Shown in pieces: positions 6,005-6,192 of a DNA stretch of 6,192 nt. The DNA lies in assembly GCA_009699915.1 (NCBI GenBank), contig WLNG01000087.1:1-6192 (forward strand). Reading direction: 5' to 3'. Under the pieces are notes generated by a model, which had not been told where the DNA came from, did not search any database, and was given only the letters and a program-made list of their open reading frames with translations. Position numbers and translations under genes: made by a program. Source of the DNA: Actinomycetota bacterium. GTDB lineage: Bacteria; Actinomycetota; Thermoleophilia; Solirubrobacterales; Solirubrobacteraceae. Each line of letters opens with the position of its first letter. Position 1 is the first letter of the stretch.

Positions 6005-6192
6005 ATGCGAGACGATGCGCTGATGCGTCATCGTCGAGCGATCCTCGGGAGCCTCGGCTTCCTGCTCGTCGGACCCGTCCTGGAGATGGGCGTCGGTCCG
6101 TACCTGCTCTCCGACGGGTTCAGCCGCGGCGACGGCGCGCTCGACGGCGCGCTCGCCGTGGTCGCGGGCATCGCGCTGATCGCGTTGGGCGC
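6005..6192 (+). CDS. Membrane protein, N-terminal part; possibly isoprenylcysteine methyltransferase-like
   Basis: Open from the ATG at 6005 to the right edge (62 codons and 2 bases). A basic start (MRDDALMRHRR) is followed by a hydrophobic segment GSLGFLLVGPVLEMGVGPYLL (about 15-35; shown in part: LGFLLVGPVLEM), a short polar turn with DGAL twice (43-50), and a second hydrophobic segment AVVAGIALIALG (51-62). This gives two probable transmembrane helices with the positive residues inside. The pattern of a hydrophobic stretch, a Gly-Pro-aromatic turn and a second helix resembles the start of integral-membrane isoprenylcysteine/phospholipid methyltransferase-type proteins, but the catalytic C-terminal half is outside the window, so this is a guess. 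An alternative ATG lies at 6023. It follows the terminator-like hairpin and is probably a separate transcription unit. Confidence 0.55.
   Translation, partial: MRDDALMRHRRAILGSLGFLLVGPVLEMGVGPYLLSDGFSRGDGALDGALAVVAGIALIALG
6131..6154 (+). repeat. Perfect 12-bp tandem duplication in the membrane protein gene
   Basis: GACGGCGCGCTC occurs twice back to back (6131-6142 and 6143-6154), in frame, encoding DGAL-DGAL in the loop between the two predicted membrane helices. Identical at every base, so it may be a recent slippage duplication. Confidence 0.75.

Overview
The window is GC-rich DNA (roughly two-thirds G+C by eye) with tightly packed genes, Shine-Dalgarno sites ahead of most starts and G/C-biased third codon positions. 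Together with the gene content (bacterial P450, thiolase/DUF35 pair, PaaK-like ligase, SDR, luciferase-like monooxygenase), this suggests a soil-type actinobacterium, possibly a deep-branching lineage such as Thermoleophilia. No taxonomic marker is present, so the placement is inference.

Layout: two gene groups diverge from a 213-bp intergenic region (3655-3867). The leftward group reads PaaK-like acyl-CoA ligase (3654-2263), DUF35 zinc-ribbon/OB-fold protein (2263-1880), SCP2/thiolase-family enzyme (1883-759) and the N-terminal 249 residues of a cytochrome P450 (748 to the left edge). Junctions are a 1-nt overlap, a 4-nt overlap and a 10-nt gap, so this is almost certainly one translationally coupled operon. 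The rightward group is an NAD-type short-chain dehydrogenase (3868-4632) followed 71 nt later by a luciferase-like flavin monooxygenase (4704-5948) with an unusual duplicated C-terminal tail. A perfect-stem hairpin (5962-5996) follows, then the start of a separate membrane protein (6005 to the right edge).

How the genes may work together (inference): P450 and flavin monooxygenase insert oxygen into a hydrophobic substrate, the SDR oxidises an alcohol to a ketone, the ligase makes a CoA thioester of a carboxylic acid, and the thiolase/DUF35 pair cleaves or rearranges a C-C bond of the acyl-CoA. This logic fits catabolism of an alicyclic, terpenoid or steroid-like compound. No regulator, transporter, hydratase or acyl-CoA dehydrogenase is visible, so the pathway is incomplete here and the substrate cannot be read from the sequence.

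The most notable points are the thiolase, which keeps the nucleophilic Cys but lacks a second catalytic Cys at both family positions, the 25-residue tandem repeat ending the flavin monooxygenase, and the structured divergent intergenic region. No RNA genes, CRISPR arrays or mobile elements were seen. No gene-free stretch exceeds 300 bases.
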